NCBI GenBank assembly: GCA_016709665.1
Contig: JADJMI010000001.1
Coordinates: forward strand, 372,001-436,000
Direction of reading: 5' to 3'
From: Betaproteobacteria bacterium
GTDB lineage: Bacteria; Pseudomonadota; Gammaproteobacteria; Burkholderiales; Usitatibacteraceae
Length of the DNA stretch: 64,000 nucleotides
A program made the translations under genes and the position numbers. A model generated the notes under the pieces. It saw nothing but the letters and a program-made list of their open reading frames with translations. It was not told where the DNA came from and searched no databases. Positions 1-8,731 of this stretch are shown piece by piece. Positions within the stretch are counted from its first letter, which is position 1. The number at the start of each line of letters is the position of its first letter.

Positions 1-500
1 AGTTCGTGGAGCTGCTCCGCAACGCCCAGCTCGTGAACGTGAACAACTCGGACCTGCTCGAGGGCACGCCGGACTTCGACGCCGGCCGCGTCGAGACGGG
101 CGCCGTCGCGTTCAACCACATGCTCTCTCGAGAATGGTCCGTGGCCGCGCGCTACGCCTACACGAAGAACCGCGCGACGATCTTCGTGCGCGACGACACC
201 GGCAACATCGTGAGCGCGACGGACGACGCGCGCGTGCCCTTTGTCCCGAAGAACCTCGGCACGATCGGCGTCACCTGGGTGTCGCCCTGGCGCATCTACC
301 TGAGCGCGATGGCCGTGTACCGTTCCGAGCGTTTCGCCGACCGCGAGAACACGTTCCGCCTGCCCACGGACACGACCGGCACGGTGGCGGTGTTCTGGGA
401 GACGCAGGACAAGCGCCTCATCCTGGGCGCGGGCGCGGGAAACCTCGGCAGCAAGACGGCAAGCGAATCGTACGTCATCGACGCGCGCTACCGCTTCTAG
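1..500 (+). CDS. Outer-membrane beta-barrel protein, C-terminal end (partial)
   Basis: The reading frame is open from the window edge and stops at 498-500, so only the last ~165 residues are present. Alternating polar/aromatic strands and the terminal ARYRF ending in Phe are typical of outer-membrane barrels (porin or TonB-dependent receptor type). The stop lies 3 nt before the GTG of the CHASE2 cyclase gene, so the two are probably cotranscribed. The missing N-terminus prevents a family call; a large sensor/porin linked to the cyclase is possible. Confidence 0.6.
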   Translation, partial: FVELLRNAQLVNVNNSDLLEGTPDFDAGRVETGAVAFNHMLSREWSVAARYAYTKNRATIFVRDDTGNIVSATDDARVPFVPKNLGTIGVTWVSPWRIYLSAMAVYRSERFADRENTFRLPTDTTGTVAVFWETQDKRLILGAGAGNLGSKTASESYVIDARYRF

Positions 501-503
501 CGC

Positions 504-2531
504 GTGTCGACGCTTTCGCCCGACGATCCGGACTACGGCACCACCGCGGGATGGCGCACGTGGTTCGGCGCGGGCCGCCCGTGGCCCGTGCTCGTCGCGG
601 CGGCGATCGGCATCCTGCTTTCCTTCTGGGGCCCCTGGCGTTCGTTGGAACTCAAGGGCTTCGACACCCTCACCGTGCTCACGGCCCCCGGCGAGGCGAG
701 CCTGCCCATCACGCTCGTCGCCATCGACGAGGAGTCCATGGGCGCGCTCGGGCAGCAGTGGCCCTGGCCGCGCAGCACCCACGCGAAACTCCTCGACAAG
801 CTGAGGGAAGCGGGCGTCTCGCTCGTGGCATTCGACGTGGTCTTCTCGGAGCGATCACGCGATGCGGCCGAGGACGAGGCCTTCGCGAAGTCCATCAAGG
901 AATTCGCCGCGCCCGTGGTGCTCGCCGCCGCGCTCGAGTACCGCGAGACCACGCACGCGCGCCAGTGGGTGCGCGCCGATCCGCTCAAGGTGTTCCAGGA
1001 AGCCGGTGCCGTCACGGGCCTCGCCTCCGTGCAGACGGACCCGGACGGCGTGCTGCGCCGCATGCCGGTCTCGCAGGGCGCGTTCTGGCTCGCGGCGGTG
1101 ACGGCCTTCGACCGCGCCAACCCCGGCATCGCCAGGAACCTGTCGGTCTCGGAGAACGACCGCATCCGCTACCTCGGCGGGCCGCAGACCTTCACGACGA
1201 TCCCGTACCACCGGCTGCTGGACCCGGAGAAGCTCCTCTCGCCCAACTGGAAAGAAGTGCTGGAGGGCAACATCGTGCTCGTGGGCCGCGTGATCACCAC
1301 CGCGCCGGAGCTGAACCTGGTCGAGCAGGACATGTTCTTCACGCCGTTCACGGCGAGCACCGGGCAGCTCACGCCGGGCGTGGAGACGCAGGCGACGATG
1401 ATCGCCAACATGATCACCGGCGAGGCGCGCCGCGAAGCCCCCCGCGCCTACGGCATCGCTTTCGTGCTCCTGGCCGCCCTGGCCGCGGGCCTCGCGATGC
1501 GGCCGTGGCATCCGTGGAAGAGCGGCGCGATCGTGATCGCGCTCGGGGCGGGCGTCGCCGGCGCCTGCTACGCCCTCTTCCGCTGGCAGTCGCTCTGGGT
1601 GCCCGGGGGTTCCGCCATCGCGACCCTCGCGCTGGCCTACGTGACCGAGGGATCGCGCAGCTACGTCGGCGAGCAGGCCCGGCGCCTCGCCCTGCGCCGT
1701 GCCTTCGCGAGCTACGTCTCGCCCACGCTCGTCGACGCGATCCTCGCGGACCCCTCCAAGCTCAAGCTGGGTGGCGACCGCCTGGAGATCACCCTCATCT
1801 TCACGGACCTCGCGGGCTTCACGGGCGTTTCCGAGAAACTCCCGGCGGAGAAGGTCGCTGCCCTCCTGAACCGCCATCTCGGCGAGATGACGGACATCGT
1901 GATCGCCCACGGCGGCACGGTGGACAAGTTCATCGGCGACGCGGTGATGGCCCTGTGGGGCGCGCCGCTCCCGGACCCGCAGCAATCGCAGCGCGCGCTC
2001 GAGGCCGCCGTCGAGATGCAGGCCGCCACCGCGCGCTTCGCCGCCGAGCTGGCCGCGGGCGGCGGGCCACCCCTTCGCATGCGCGTGGGCCTGCACCGGG
2101 GCGAGTGCATCGTCGGCAACCTCGGCGGCAACGCCCGCTTCGAGTACACCGCCATCGGCGACGCGGTGAACCTCGCCTCGCGCCTGGAGGGCGTGAACAA
2201 CGTCTACGGCACGGGCATCCTGCTGAGCGACGCGGTGGCGAAGGCGCCCGGCGTCACGATGCCGATGCGCCCGGTGGACCGCGTGCGCGTGAAGGGCCGG
2301 AGCCAGTCGGTGCCTCTCTTCACGCCTTGCACGGATGCGGCCCTCGTGGCCAAGACCGAGGCGGCCCTCGCGGCGTGGAGCGCGGGCGACTGGCACGGTG
2401 CCCGGGCGCGCTGGAGCGAGATCGCGGCGGGCTGGCCGGAAGACCCGGTCGCCCGAGTCTTCCTCGCGCGGCTCGAGTCCTTCTCGATGCCTTCCGACTG
2501 GGACGGCGTCACCACCCTCGAATCCAAATAG
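504..2531 (+). CDS. CHASE2-domain class III adenylate/guanylate cyclase
   Basis: 675-residue membrane sensor that would convert ATP to cAMP (or GTP to cGMP) in response to an extracytoplasmic signal. A membrane segment near residues 24-42 is followed by a periplasmic CHASE2 domain (about 45-300), more membrane segments (about 310-395) and a C-terminal cyclase domain. The cyclase has both metal-binding Asp sites, FTDLAGFT (about 432) and KFIGDAVMALW (about 474), plus the AIGDAVNLASRLEG motif, so it looks active. It starts with GTG directly after the outer-membrane barrel gene. Substrate (ATP or GTP) is inferred from the family only. Confidence 0.9.
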   Translation: MSTLSPDDPDYGTTAGWRTWFGAGRPWPVLVAAAIGILLSFWGPWRSLELKGFDTLTVLTAPGEASLPITLVAIDEESMGALGQQWPWPRSTHAKLLDKLREAGVSLVAFDVVFSERSRDAAEDEAFAKSIKEFAAPVVLAAALEYRETTHARQWVRADPLKVFQEAGAVTGLASVQTDPDGVLRRMPVSQGAFWLAAVTAFDRANPGIARNLSVSENDRIRYLGGPQTFTTIPYHRLLDPEKLLSPNWKEVLEGNIVLVGRVITTAPELNLVEQDMFFTPFTASTGQLTPGVETQATMIANMITGEARREAPRAYGIAFVLLAALAAGLAMRPWHPWKSGAIVIALGAGVAGACYALFRWQSLWVPGGSAIATLALAYVTEGSRSYVGEQARRLALRRAFASYVSPTLVDAILADPSKLKLGGDRLEITLIFTDLAGFTGVSEKLPAEKVAALLNRHLGEMTDIVIAHGGTVDKFIGDAVMALWGAPLPDPQQSQRALEAAVEMQAATARFAAELAAGGGPPLRMRVGLHRGECIVGNLGGNARFEYTAIGDAVNLASRLEGVNNVYGTGILLSDAVAKAPGVTMPMRPVDRVRVKGRSQSVPLFTPCTDAALVAKTEAALAAWSAGDWHGARARWSEIAAGWPEDPVARVFLARLESFSMPSDWDGVTTLESK

Positions 2532-2560
2532 GCGAGAATGCGCCGAGGAGGAGACACGCC

Positions 2561-3445
2561 ATGAAACTCACGCCCGAACAGCTGGAACGGTTCGACCGCG
2601 AAGGCTACCTGTTCTTCCCCGGCCTCTTCAGCGCCGCGGAGACGAAGACGCTCACGGACGCGGTCCCGGCCCTCTACGCCCGCCGCGAGGCCTACAACGT
2701 GCGCGAAAAGGGCAAGGAGGCGGTGCGCACCAACTTCGCCGCGCACATGGTGAGCGAGCCCTTCGCGAGGCTCGCCCGCCACCCGCGCATGATCGGGCCC
2801 GTCGAGGCGCTCTTCGGCGAGAAGCTCTACATGCACCAGTTCAAGATCAACGGCAAGGCCGCCTTCGACGGCGACGTGTGGCAGTGGCACCAGGACTACG
2901 GCACCTGGTTCAACGACGACCAGATGCCCACGGAGCGCGCCATGAACGTGGCGATCTTCCTGGACGACGTGACGGAGTTCAACGGCCCGCTCATGTTCAT
3001 CCCGGGGAGCCACAAGAAGGGCGTCATCGAGGCGAAGCACGACCTCACCACCACCAGCTACCCGCTGTGGACCGTGGACAACGCGCTCATCTCCCAGCTG
3101 GTCGAGCGCGCCGGCGGGAAGAACGGCGGCATCGCGAGTCCCAAGGGGCCTGCGGGCTCGATGATCCTCTTCCACAGCTGCCTCGTGCACGCCTCGGGCA
3201 GCAACCTGAGCCCCTTCCACCGGGTGGCGGTGTATCTCAGCCTGTGCGCGGTGAGCAACCATATCCGCCGCTTCAAGCGGCCGGAATACATCGCGCACCG
3301 CGACTTCACGCCGATCGAATGCCTGCCGGACGATTGCCTGCTGAAGGCCTACCCGGTGGACGTGCCGTGGAAGAACGGCGTGCCGTCGAGCGCCTACGAG
3401 ACCTCGCTCGACTCCATCGTGCTGGCAGCCGCGATCAGCTCGTAG
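2561..3445 (+). CDS. Phytanoyl-CoA dioxygenase family protein (EctD-like)
   Basis: 294-residue non-haem Fe(II)/2-oxoglutarate dioxygenase. The metal-binding H-x-D sits in WQWHQDYGTW (H110, D112); the distal His/Arg region is LVHASGSNLSPFHR (about 209-221). Length and motifs match the phytanoyl-CoA dioxygenase/ectoine hydroxylase superfamily, but no ectoine genes are nearby, so the substrate is unknown. The start was chosen for the GAGGAGG ribosome site about 10 nt upstream. Confidence 0.85.
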   Translation: MKLTPEQLERFDREGYLFFPGLFSAAETKTLTDAVPALYARREAYNVREKGKEAVRTNFAAHMVSEPFARLARHPRMIGPVEALFGEKLYMHQFKINGKAAFDGDVWQWHQDYGTWFNDDQMPTERAMNVAIFLDDVTEFNGPLMFIPGSHKKGVIEAKHDLTTTSYPLWTVDNALISQLVERAGGKNGGIASPKGPAGSMILFHSCLVHASGSNLSPFHRVAVYLSLCAVSNHIRRFKRPEYIAHRDFTPIECLPDDCLLKAYPVDVPWKNGVPSSAYETSLDSIVLAAAISS

Positions 3446-3496
3446 GAATGCTGCCTCGCGGCATGGACCGCGTTGACCCTCAAAGCGGGAGCAACC

Positions 3497-3850
3497 CTAG
3501 GCCGCGTCCTTCAAGGGGATGATCTCGACGCCGGATGCCGTTCGAAAGTTCGCTTCGGCCACCTCCAGGTCGTACTGGGCCTGGAGATTCATCCAGAGCT
3601 GCGGCTCGACAGCGAAGAAACGCCCCAGGCGGATGGCGGTATCGGCCGACAGCGCGCGATTGCCCGCGCACACCTCGTCGATGCGCCGCTGCGGAACCCC
3701 GATCGCCTTGGCTACCCGATAGCGCGTGAGCCCCAGGGGCTCGATGAAGTCCTTGAGGAGAACCTCGCCCGGGTGCACGGCCGCAAGCCGGCGGCCGGAA
3801 AGCAGGTTGCCGAATTTCGTAGTCCCGATGTCACTGCGCTTGATGGTCAT
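3497..3850 (-). CDS. higA: HigA-family antitoxin (XRE helix-turn-helix)
   Basis: 117-residue DNA-binding antitoxin. The segment VHPGEVLLKDFIEPLGLTR followed by an XRE helix-turn-helix is the HigA/VapI signature. It lies just downstream of the HigB toxin gene (13-nt gap), the toxin-first order typical of higBA. It should neutralise HigB and repress the operon through the repeats upstream of higB. Confidence 0.9.
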   Translation of the reverse strand: MTIKRSDIGTTKFGNLLSGRRLAAVHPGEVLLKDFIEPLGLTRYRVAKAIGVPQRRIDEVCAGNRALSADTAIRLGRFFAVEPQLWMNLQAQYDLEVAEANFRTASGVEIIPLKDAA

Positions 3851-3862
3851 CTCGCCCATTCC

Positions 3863-4144
3863 CTAGTGATAGTCGACGATCTCGACCTCGAAGGCATCCC
3901 CTTCTTCCCAACGAAAGCAGATGCGCCATTGGTCGTTGATCCGGATGCTCCACTGGCCCTTTCTTTCCCCGCGCAATGCCTCGAGCCTGTTGCCGGGCGG
4001 GACGCGAAGATTCTCAAGCGACAACGCCGCGTCGATCAACTTGAGCTTTCGCCGGGCCGTATCCTGGATGGCCGGCGGAAGCCGCCGGACCTGCAGGCCG
4101 GAAAAGACGGCGGCGGTCACCTTGTCGGCGAAGGTCTGGATCAC
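3863..4144 (-). CDS. higB: HigB-family RelE-like mRNA interferase toxin
   Basis: 93-residue toxin of the RelE/HigB fold: LEALRGERKGQWSIRINDQWRICFRW is the conserved RNase core (split here by a Gly-rich turn). It would cleave ribosome-bound mRNA. It precedes higA on the same strand. Length is normal for HigB and no lesion is visible. Confidence 0.9.
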   Translation of the reverse strand: MIQTFADKVTAAVFSGLQVRRLPPAIQDTARRKLKLIDAALSLENLRVPPGNRLEALRGERKGQWSIRINDQWRICFRWEEGDAFEVEIVDYH

Positions 4145-4154
4145 CGGTCGATGC

Positions 4155-4191
4155 TACCGCTACGCGGTAGTACCGTCAAGCGGTAGTACCG
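4155..4191. promoter_or_regulatory. Candidate higBA operator
   Basis: Just upstream of the higB start, the 12-mer GCGGTAGTACCG occurs twice as direct repeats (4164-4175 and 4180-4191), 4 nt apart. A perfect inverted repeat TACCGC-TAC-GCGGTA spans 4155-4169. Such repeats next to a toxin-antitoxin start are the usual autorepression operator; this is inferred from position. Confidence 0.6.
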
Positions 4192-4207
4192 GAATCCTCG
4201 TTGGATG

Positions 4208-5236
4208 TCACCTTGCGAATGCCGCCTCGGCGTCGCTGGCGGCGGCGATCAGCTCGTAGGAACGCTGCCTCGCGAGCGGATCGTGCGTCCAGGTGTTGAC
4301 CACGATCTCCTCGAGTGCGAAATCGGCTGCGAGGGCACGCAGCTTCGCCACCACCTGCTCGCCGGTGCCCACGATCGCGCGTTCGCGCAGGCGCTGGATG
4401 ATCGCCCGCTCCGCATCGGTGTACGGATGGGCGCCCGCCTCCTCGGGTGACAGGAGCGACGTCCGCAGGCCCTTCTCGAAGCCCACGCGCCAGTGCTCGC
4501 GCGTCATCAGGAGGCGCCTCGCCTCGGCCTCGGTTTCGGCGGCCAGCGCCCACACGCAAATGGTGGCCATTGGCTGCGGATGCCGCTCGCTCGGCTGGTA
4601 GTTGCGCCGGTAGAGCGCGAGCGCCTCTTCCGTGCCGCGCCCGTCGGTGAAGAAGTACGCATAGGCATAGGGCAGGCCGAAGTGCGCGGCGAGCTGCGCA
4701 CCGTAGTCGGAGCTGCCGAGAATCCAGATTTCCGGCGTCGTGGGGCCCTGCGGGTGCGCCCGGATCGGGCGGAAGGGGTGCCCGGGCGGCAACGGCTCGC
4801 CGCGCAGCCACAGGCCCAGCTCCTGGACCTGGATCGGAAAATCCTCAGCCGACTGCGGGTTGGGATTGAGCGCCATGGCGGTCAGGCGGTCTGAACCCGG
4901 CGCGCGGCCGAGCCCCAGGTCGATGCGTCCGGGCGCGATGGCCTCCAGCACGCGGAACTGCTCGGCCACCTTGAGCGTGGCGTAGTGCGGCAGCATGACG
5001 CCGGCGCTGCCGACGCGGATGCGCGACGTGGTCGCCGCGATGGCGGCCATCAGCACTTCCGGCGCGGTGCCGACGATGCTGGCGCTGTTGTGGTGTTCCG
5101 ACACCCAGTAGCGGTGGTAACCCAGCGCGTCGCAAAGCTTCGCGAGCGCAAGAGACTCTCGGATGGCGTGGTCCTGTGTCTTGTCCGCGGAGGCGGGCGA
5201 CTGGTCGAGGACGGAAAGCTTGAGGGGATTGGGCAT
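4208..5236 (-). CDS. LLM-class flavin-dependent oxidoreductase
   Basis: 342-residue bacterial luciferase-like monooxygenase. Family motifs include LSVLDQSP near the N-terminus, the YWVSEHHN motif, IRVGSAGVMLPHYATLKVAEQF and GRIDLGLGRAPGSD. The protein would use reduced FMN to oxidise an unidentified small substrate. The start at MPNPLKL gives the standard N-terminus; another ATG lies 18 nt upstream. It is followed by higBA on the same strand. Confidence 0.9.
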   Translation of the reverse strand: MPNPLKLSVLDQSPASADKTQDHAIRESLALAKLCDALGYHRYWVSEHHNSASIVGTAPEVLMAAIAATTSRIRVGSAGVMLPHYATLKVAEQFRVLEAIAPGRIDLGLGRAPGSDRLTAMALNPNPQSAEDFPIQVQELGLWLRGEPLPPGHPFRPIRAHPQGPTTPEIWILGSSDYGAQLAAHFGLPYAYAYFFTDGRGTEEALALYRRNYQPSERHPQPMATICVWALAAETEAEARRLLMTREHWRVGFEKGLRTSLLSPEEAGAHPYTDAERAIIQRLRERAIVGTGEQVVAKLRALAADFALEEIVVNTWTHDPLARQRSYELIAAASDAEAAFAR

Positions 5237-5266
5237 GGAGACATTGTCCCCCAACCGCGAGGCCCG

Positions 5267-5935
5267 CTACGAAGGACGCTCGCTCCGGGCCTGCCGCGCG
5301 GCCGGCTTGCGCAGCTTGCGCTGATACGAATCGCGTTCGCTGAACGCGACGATTTGCCGCCCCCGGTACGCGGCATAGTCGTCGATGAAGGCCTGCGTGC
5401 CGGCATAGGGCCCGGCGATGTGTCCGGGACGCTTGGAATCCGCGAAGAAGTAGCGCATGCCATCCCGTTCGAACCCGGCGACCCAGTGGCGGCGAAGCGC
5501 ATTGCCGGACAGGTAGACGGGATCGAACTCGATCATGACGTACACGGGTCGGGACTGCGGATCGACGCGGCGAAGGGTCTCCACCCCGAAGCGCGCGAGG
5601 TCCACGCAGATACCCGTCGGGCTGGCGAAGAAGGCGTCGGGGGCGTGGATCGCTACGGTGGCGCCCCGGGCACGCTGGGTTTCCGACAATTGCATCGCGC
5701 GATCCTGGTCGTACTCGAACCGCGCCCCGATCCACTCGTTGATCTCCTCCGCCGTCCGCCACTTCGACACGGCGTCCGCGTACGTGCCGGCGACTTCGCC
5801 GCTCGCCTTTCTCGAGACGCGGTGCTCGGGGGCGTCCGATGCGGGGTCCGCAGCCGGGGGAAGTGCAGCGCAGCCGGCGAGCGCGATCCCGATGGCCGAC
5901 GCGGCGGCCGCGATCCGGGAAATGCGAGACTTCAT
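5267..5935 (-). CDS. Lipoprotein with transglutaminase-like features
   Basis: 222-residue lipoprotein: a signal peptide ends in the lipobox ALAGC near residue 21. The middle contains GICVDLARFGVETLRR and later HWVAGFERDGMRYFFADSKR, an arrangement of Cys, His and Asp like a transglutaminase/papain fold. Function is unknown. Its ATG overlaps the stop of the upstream serine hydrolase (4 nt), so the two are probably translated together. Confidence 0.6.
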   Translation of the reverse strand: MKSRISRIAAAASAIGIALAGCAALPPAADPASDAPEHRVSRKASGEVAGTYADAVSKWRTAEEINEWIGARFEYDQDRAMQLSETQRARGATVAIHAPDAFFASPTGICVDLARFGVETLRRVDPQSRPVYVMIEFDPVYLSGNALRRHWVAGFERDGMRYFFADSKRPGHIAGPYAGTQAFIDDYAAYRGRQIVAFSERDSYQRKLRKPAARQARSERPS

Positions 5936-6981
5936 GCGAACGACTGCACCACGCGGCTCACGAAGCCGGCCGAGTGCGCCCCATCGAGCCAGCGCGTGAC
6001 GACCACCGCCTCGTGGTCCGGATCGATCCACACCGTGTGCCCGCCCGCACCGAACATGAACCAGCTCGAGCGCGAGGCATCGGCATAGAGACGCCCGTCG
6101 GCGTTGAGCCACGTGAGCCAACCGTAAAACGGCGCCGTGGCACAGGGCGTGTGCATGCGCCGCACCCAATCGGCGGGAATGAGCTGCTTCCCCTCGTGCG
6201 CACCGCCATCGAGCAGCAGCTGGCCGATGCGCGCCTGGTCGCGGGCGCTGATGGAAACGCCGCCGCCCCAATGCGTGCCGCCGGGGACCGATTGCATGCG
6301 CCGTCCGTCCAGCTCCACCCAAGCGTCGTCGTAGCCTTCCCAGCGGAAATCCCGCCCGCCGCCGATGGGCTCGAGCACGCTTTCGAGGAACACTTCCGGC
6401 AGCGGCCGCTTGAAAAGGTGCAGCAGCGCGAGCGAGAACTGGTTGATGCGCACGTCGTTGTATTCCCAGTAGCCGCCGGGCGCGCGCAGCGGGCGCGGAT
6501 CGCCCTTTTTCCCCTCGGGCGGCTTCGGGTCGTGGGAGACACGGCGGTAGTGCTCCACCTGGTCCGGCATGCCGAAGCATTCGCCCTGCCACTCGCTCGT
6601 CTGCGTAAGGAGGTGTTCCCAGGTAATGGCGCGGTTGTGCGCGGGATCGAATCCGATGCCGGGCAGGCGGTCGCCGACGCGTTCGGCGGGTTCCAGCAGG
6701 CCGCGCGCGTGCGCGATGCCCGCGAGCAGCGCGAGGTAGGTCTTGGCCACGCTGAAGGTCTGGTCCGCGCGGTCGGGCTCGCCCCAGGCGGCCACTTCCT
6801 CGCCGCGCACGCGGATGACGCCGGAGACGCCGCCGCGCGGGTGCACGGGGCCGCGCAGGCGGTTGAAGGGCGGCGGATCGTCGTGGTGGACGCCCCATCG
6901 CGAGGGGTCGGCGCCGGGGTCACGCGGCCAGGGGATCTCGTGGGACTGGGAAAAGGCGATCGCTTCGTCGAATTTCTTCAT
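5932..6981 (-). CDS. Serine hydrolase, beta-lactamase/class C type
   Basis: 349-residue penicillin-binding-protein-like hydrolase. The S-x-x-K nucleophile is TFSVAK (S77, K80), the second motif is EYNDVRIN (about 173-180) and a GAGGHTVW motif near the end stands for the KTG-type triad. No signal peptide is evident. Substrate is unknown; members of the family include esterases and peptidases as well as beta-lactamases. Confidence 0.85.
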   Translation of the reverse strand: MKKFDEAIAFSQSHEIPWPRDPGADPSRWGVHHDDPPPFNRLRGPVHPRGGVSGVIRVRGEEVAAWGEPDRADQTFSVAKTYLALLAGIAHARGLLEPAERVGDRLPGIGFDPAHNRAITWEHLLTQTSEWQGECFGMPDQVEHYRRVSHDPKPPEGKKGDPRPLRAPGGYWEYNDVRINQFSLALLHLFKRPLPEVFLESVLEPIGGGRDFRWEGYDDAWVELDGRRMQSVPGGTHWGGGVSISARDQARIGQLLLDGGAHEGKQLIPADWVRRMHTPCATAPFYGWLTWLNADGRLYADASRSSWFMFGAGGHTVWIDPDHEAVVVTRWLDGAHSAGFVSRVVQSFA

Positions 6982-7031
6982 GGCGACATGATAGTCGGAC
7001 TCGCCACTCGTGGCGGGCCCGAACCGCGCGA

Positions 7032-8072
7032 TCAGGCCGCGAACCGGGGCGGGAGATTCTCCGCATGCCGGGCGATCGCGGGCCGTGGAACGACGCATCG
7101 CCCAGTGGGGTGAGTCCGTGCATGAACCTCCCGCAGCTTGCCGATCGAAACCCGCGTATAGATCTGCGTGGTCGAGAGGTCCGCGTGCCCGAGCAACGAC
7201 TGGATGAAGCGAATGTCCGCGCCGTTCTCCAGCATGTGCGTGGCACACGCGTGGCGGAAGGCATGGCACGCGCCCGGAATGGCGATTCCCGCGAGGCCGA
7301 GGTATCGCTTCACGAGATCGCCCAACCGGTTGCGGCGGAAAGGCTCGCCATAGTCCGTGAGGAAGAGCGCACTCTCTGCGCCGACGCCCCCCAGGTGCCC
7401 GCGGACGTCGGACAGGTACTGCCCCACCCAATCCACGGCCCGGCCTCCCAAGGGAACCACGCGATCGCGACCGCCCTTCCCCCTTCTGACGAAGGCGGTG
7501 CGCTGGTCCAGCAGAACGTCGGCCAGGGATAGCCTCACGACTTCCATGCGCCGCATGCCGGTGGAGTACAGGACCTCCAGGATCGCCCTGTCGCGCACCC
7601 CCGACGGCGTACCGGTATCCGGGCAGTGCATCACCCGATCGGCTTCTGCCGGCGTCAGGACCCGCCCGGGAAGGCGTCGCGGCACGCGTGGCACCACCAG
7701 GTCGGCGGCCGGATTGAAGGGCACCTGGCGGCTTCGCGCCAGCCATTTGCAGAAGGCCTTGATGGGATTGAGCCGGGTGACCTGGGTGCTCAGCGCGAGC
7801 GGGCGTCCGTCCGCCTTGCGACGATGGAAGAGGTGGCCCTGATACTGCTCGAGGAGATCACGCGTGATTCCGCACGCGTCCACGACCGATCGGCGCGAGC
7901 ACCAGCGAAGAAACTCGTTGAGGGCGGAGCGCCGAATGGCCGCGGTCTGCTCCGCCAACCCGACCGCGAGCGTCCAGTCGAGGAAGGCGTCCCGCTCGGC
8001 TCGCAGCGGCAAATCCGATGACTGCAACGGCTTGGTCGTACGAACTGGCGTGACCCGCTTTTGCCTGAGCAT
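7032..8072 (-). CDS. Tyrosine recombinase (XerC/D-like integrase) beside the Rhs array
   Basis: 346-residue site-specific recombinase. An N-terminal SAM-like core-binding domain (about 25-112) precedes the catalytic domain with a complete set of residues: R174 in STGMRRMEV, K199 in RRGKGGRDR, H270/R273 in CHAFRHACATH, H296 in LLGHADLS and nucleophile Y305 in TQIYTR. A GGGAGG ribosome site precedes the ATG at 8072. It is transcribed in the same direction as the left Rhs arm and lies about 110 nt from a degenerate copy of the array repeat. Whether it acts on those repeats is unknown; it may be a stranded integrase of another element. Confidence 0.9.
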   Translation of the reverse strand: MLRQKRVTPVRTTKPLQSSDLPLRAERDAFLDWTLAVGLAEQTAAIRRSALNEFLRWCSRRSVVDACGITRDLLEQYQGHLFHRRKADGRPLALSTQVTRLNPIKAFCKWLARSRQVPFNPAADLVVPRVPRRLPGRVLTPAEADRVMHCPDTGTPSGVRDRAILEVLYSTGMRRMEVVRLSLADVLLDQRTAFVRRGKGGRDRVVPLGGRAVDWVGQYLSDVRGHLGGVGAESALFLTDYGEPFRRNRLGDLVKRYLGLAGIAIPGACHAFRHACATHMLENGADIRFIQSLLGHADLSTTQIYTRVSIGKLREVHARTHPTGRCVVPRPAIARHAENLPPRFAA

Positions 8073-8182
8073 GTGGCTGCCTCCCCCGCGCGGCGGCGGT
8101 CGGACCGCCTGTACTGCTTCGATGCGTGGGGCGGGGGATTCGGATTCGCGCCGATCAAAACTGTCGATTCCCCCTGAAATTC

Positions 8183-8224
8183 CCTCCCGATTCCCGACTA
8201 GCGATGGCGGAAGTAGATGTAGTG
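8183..8224 (-). repeat. Degenerate Rhs cassette repeat (left boundary)
   Basis: An ungapped match of about 34/42 bases to the array repeat covers CCTCCCGAT through GCGGAAGTAG-A-TGTAGTG. Translated on the minus strand it gives HYIYFRHR, then a stop, then SGIGR, so it is a decayed HYNYFRDY site. It lies between the recombinase gene and the first immunity gene and marks the left edge of the array. The rest of 8073-8314 holds no gene. Confidence 0.75.
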
Positions 8225-8314
8225 AGTTTCGGCATGGTCGATCTGCAATGCCCACGTGCATCGCATGGATGATCATCCCTAGTGGAAGTCGAGTGCAAGC
8301 GGACTCACTTCCCT

Positions 8315-8731
8315 TTAGGTCCTGGAATCCCGAGCCTTCCACAGAAAGGTAATTGCTCCGACTACACCAGCCAGCACGAGACTTGCATACATCCACAAAG
8401 ATTCCGTCATCGCAAACTCGCTTCCCATTGCAACCAAACTCGCAAACGGAAGTGCAAGCGCCAGCCCGACCGGAATTGCGACTACGGTCCGGTTCGCGAG
8501 CCCAGAGTTGGAATACAACCGCCGCAACAGAAGGTTGCAGAGCGTCAAGATGCCGGCCCCCACTGTCGCAATTATCAGCAAAAGGACAATTGCTGCCTCG
8601 AATGCCGAAACCCCCAGCCCACTCCGACAGCTTACTGATTGGGGGAGACAACTCAGCCCAAGGAACACAATCAGGCTAAGCGCAAATGCCAAAGATCCCG
8701 CAAGAACTCGCGTGACTGGCTGCATGGCCAT
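8315..8731 (-). CDS. L1 immunity candidate, four-helix membrane protein
   Basis: 138 residues with about four hydrophobic segments. The start at 8731 (MAMQPVTRV) overlaps the toxin stop as TAATG, showing coupling to L1. No family recognised; assigned as immunity from position only. Confidence 0.6.
   Translation of the reverse strand: MAMQPVTRVLAGSLAFALSLIVFLGLSCLPQSVSCRSGLGVSAFEAAIVLLLIIATVGAGILTLCNLLLRRLYSNSGLANRTVVAIPVGLALALPFASLVAMGSEFAMTESLWMYASLVLAGVVGAITFLWKARDSRT

Noticed and set aside
134..3445. Very long Arg/Ala/Gly-rich open frames over the high-GC flanks
   Set aside because: They are shadow frames opposite or out of phase with genes that have clear domains and start sites.
5267..6898. 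A 543-residue fusion of hydrolase and lipoprotein
   Set aside because: The upstream part is an out-of-frame reading of the serine hydrolase; the lipoprotein has its own ATG and signal peptide at 5935.
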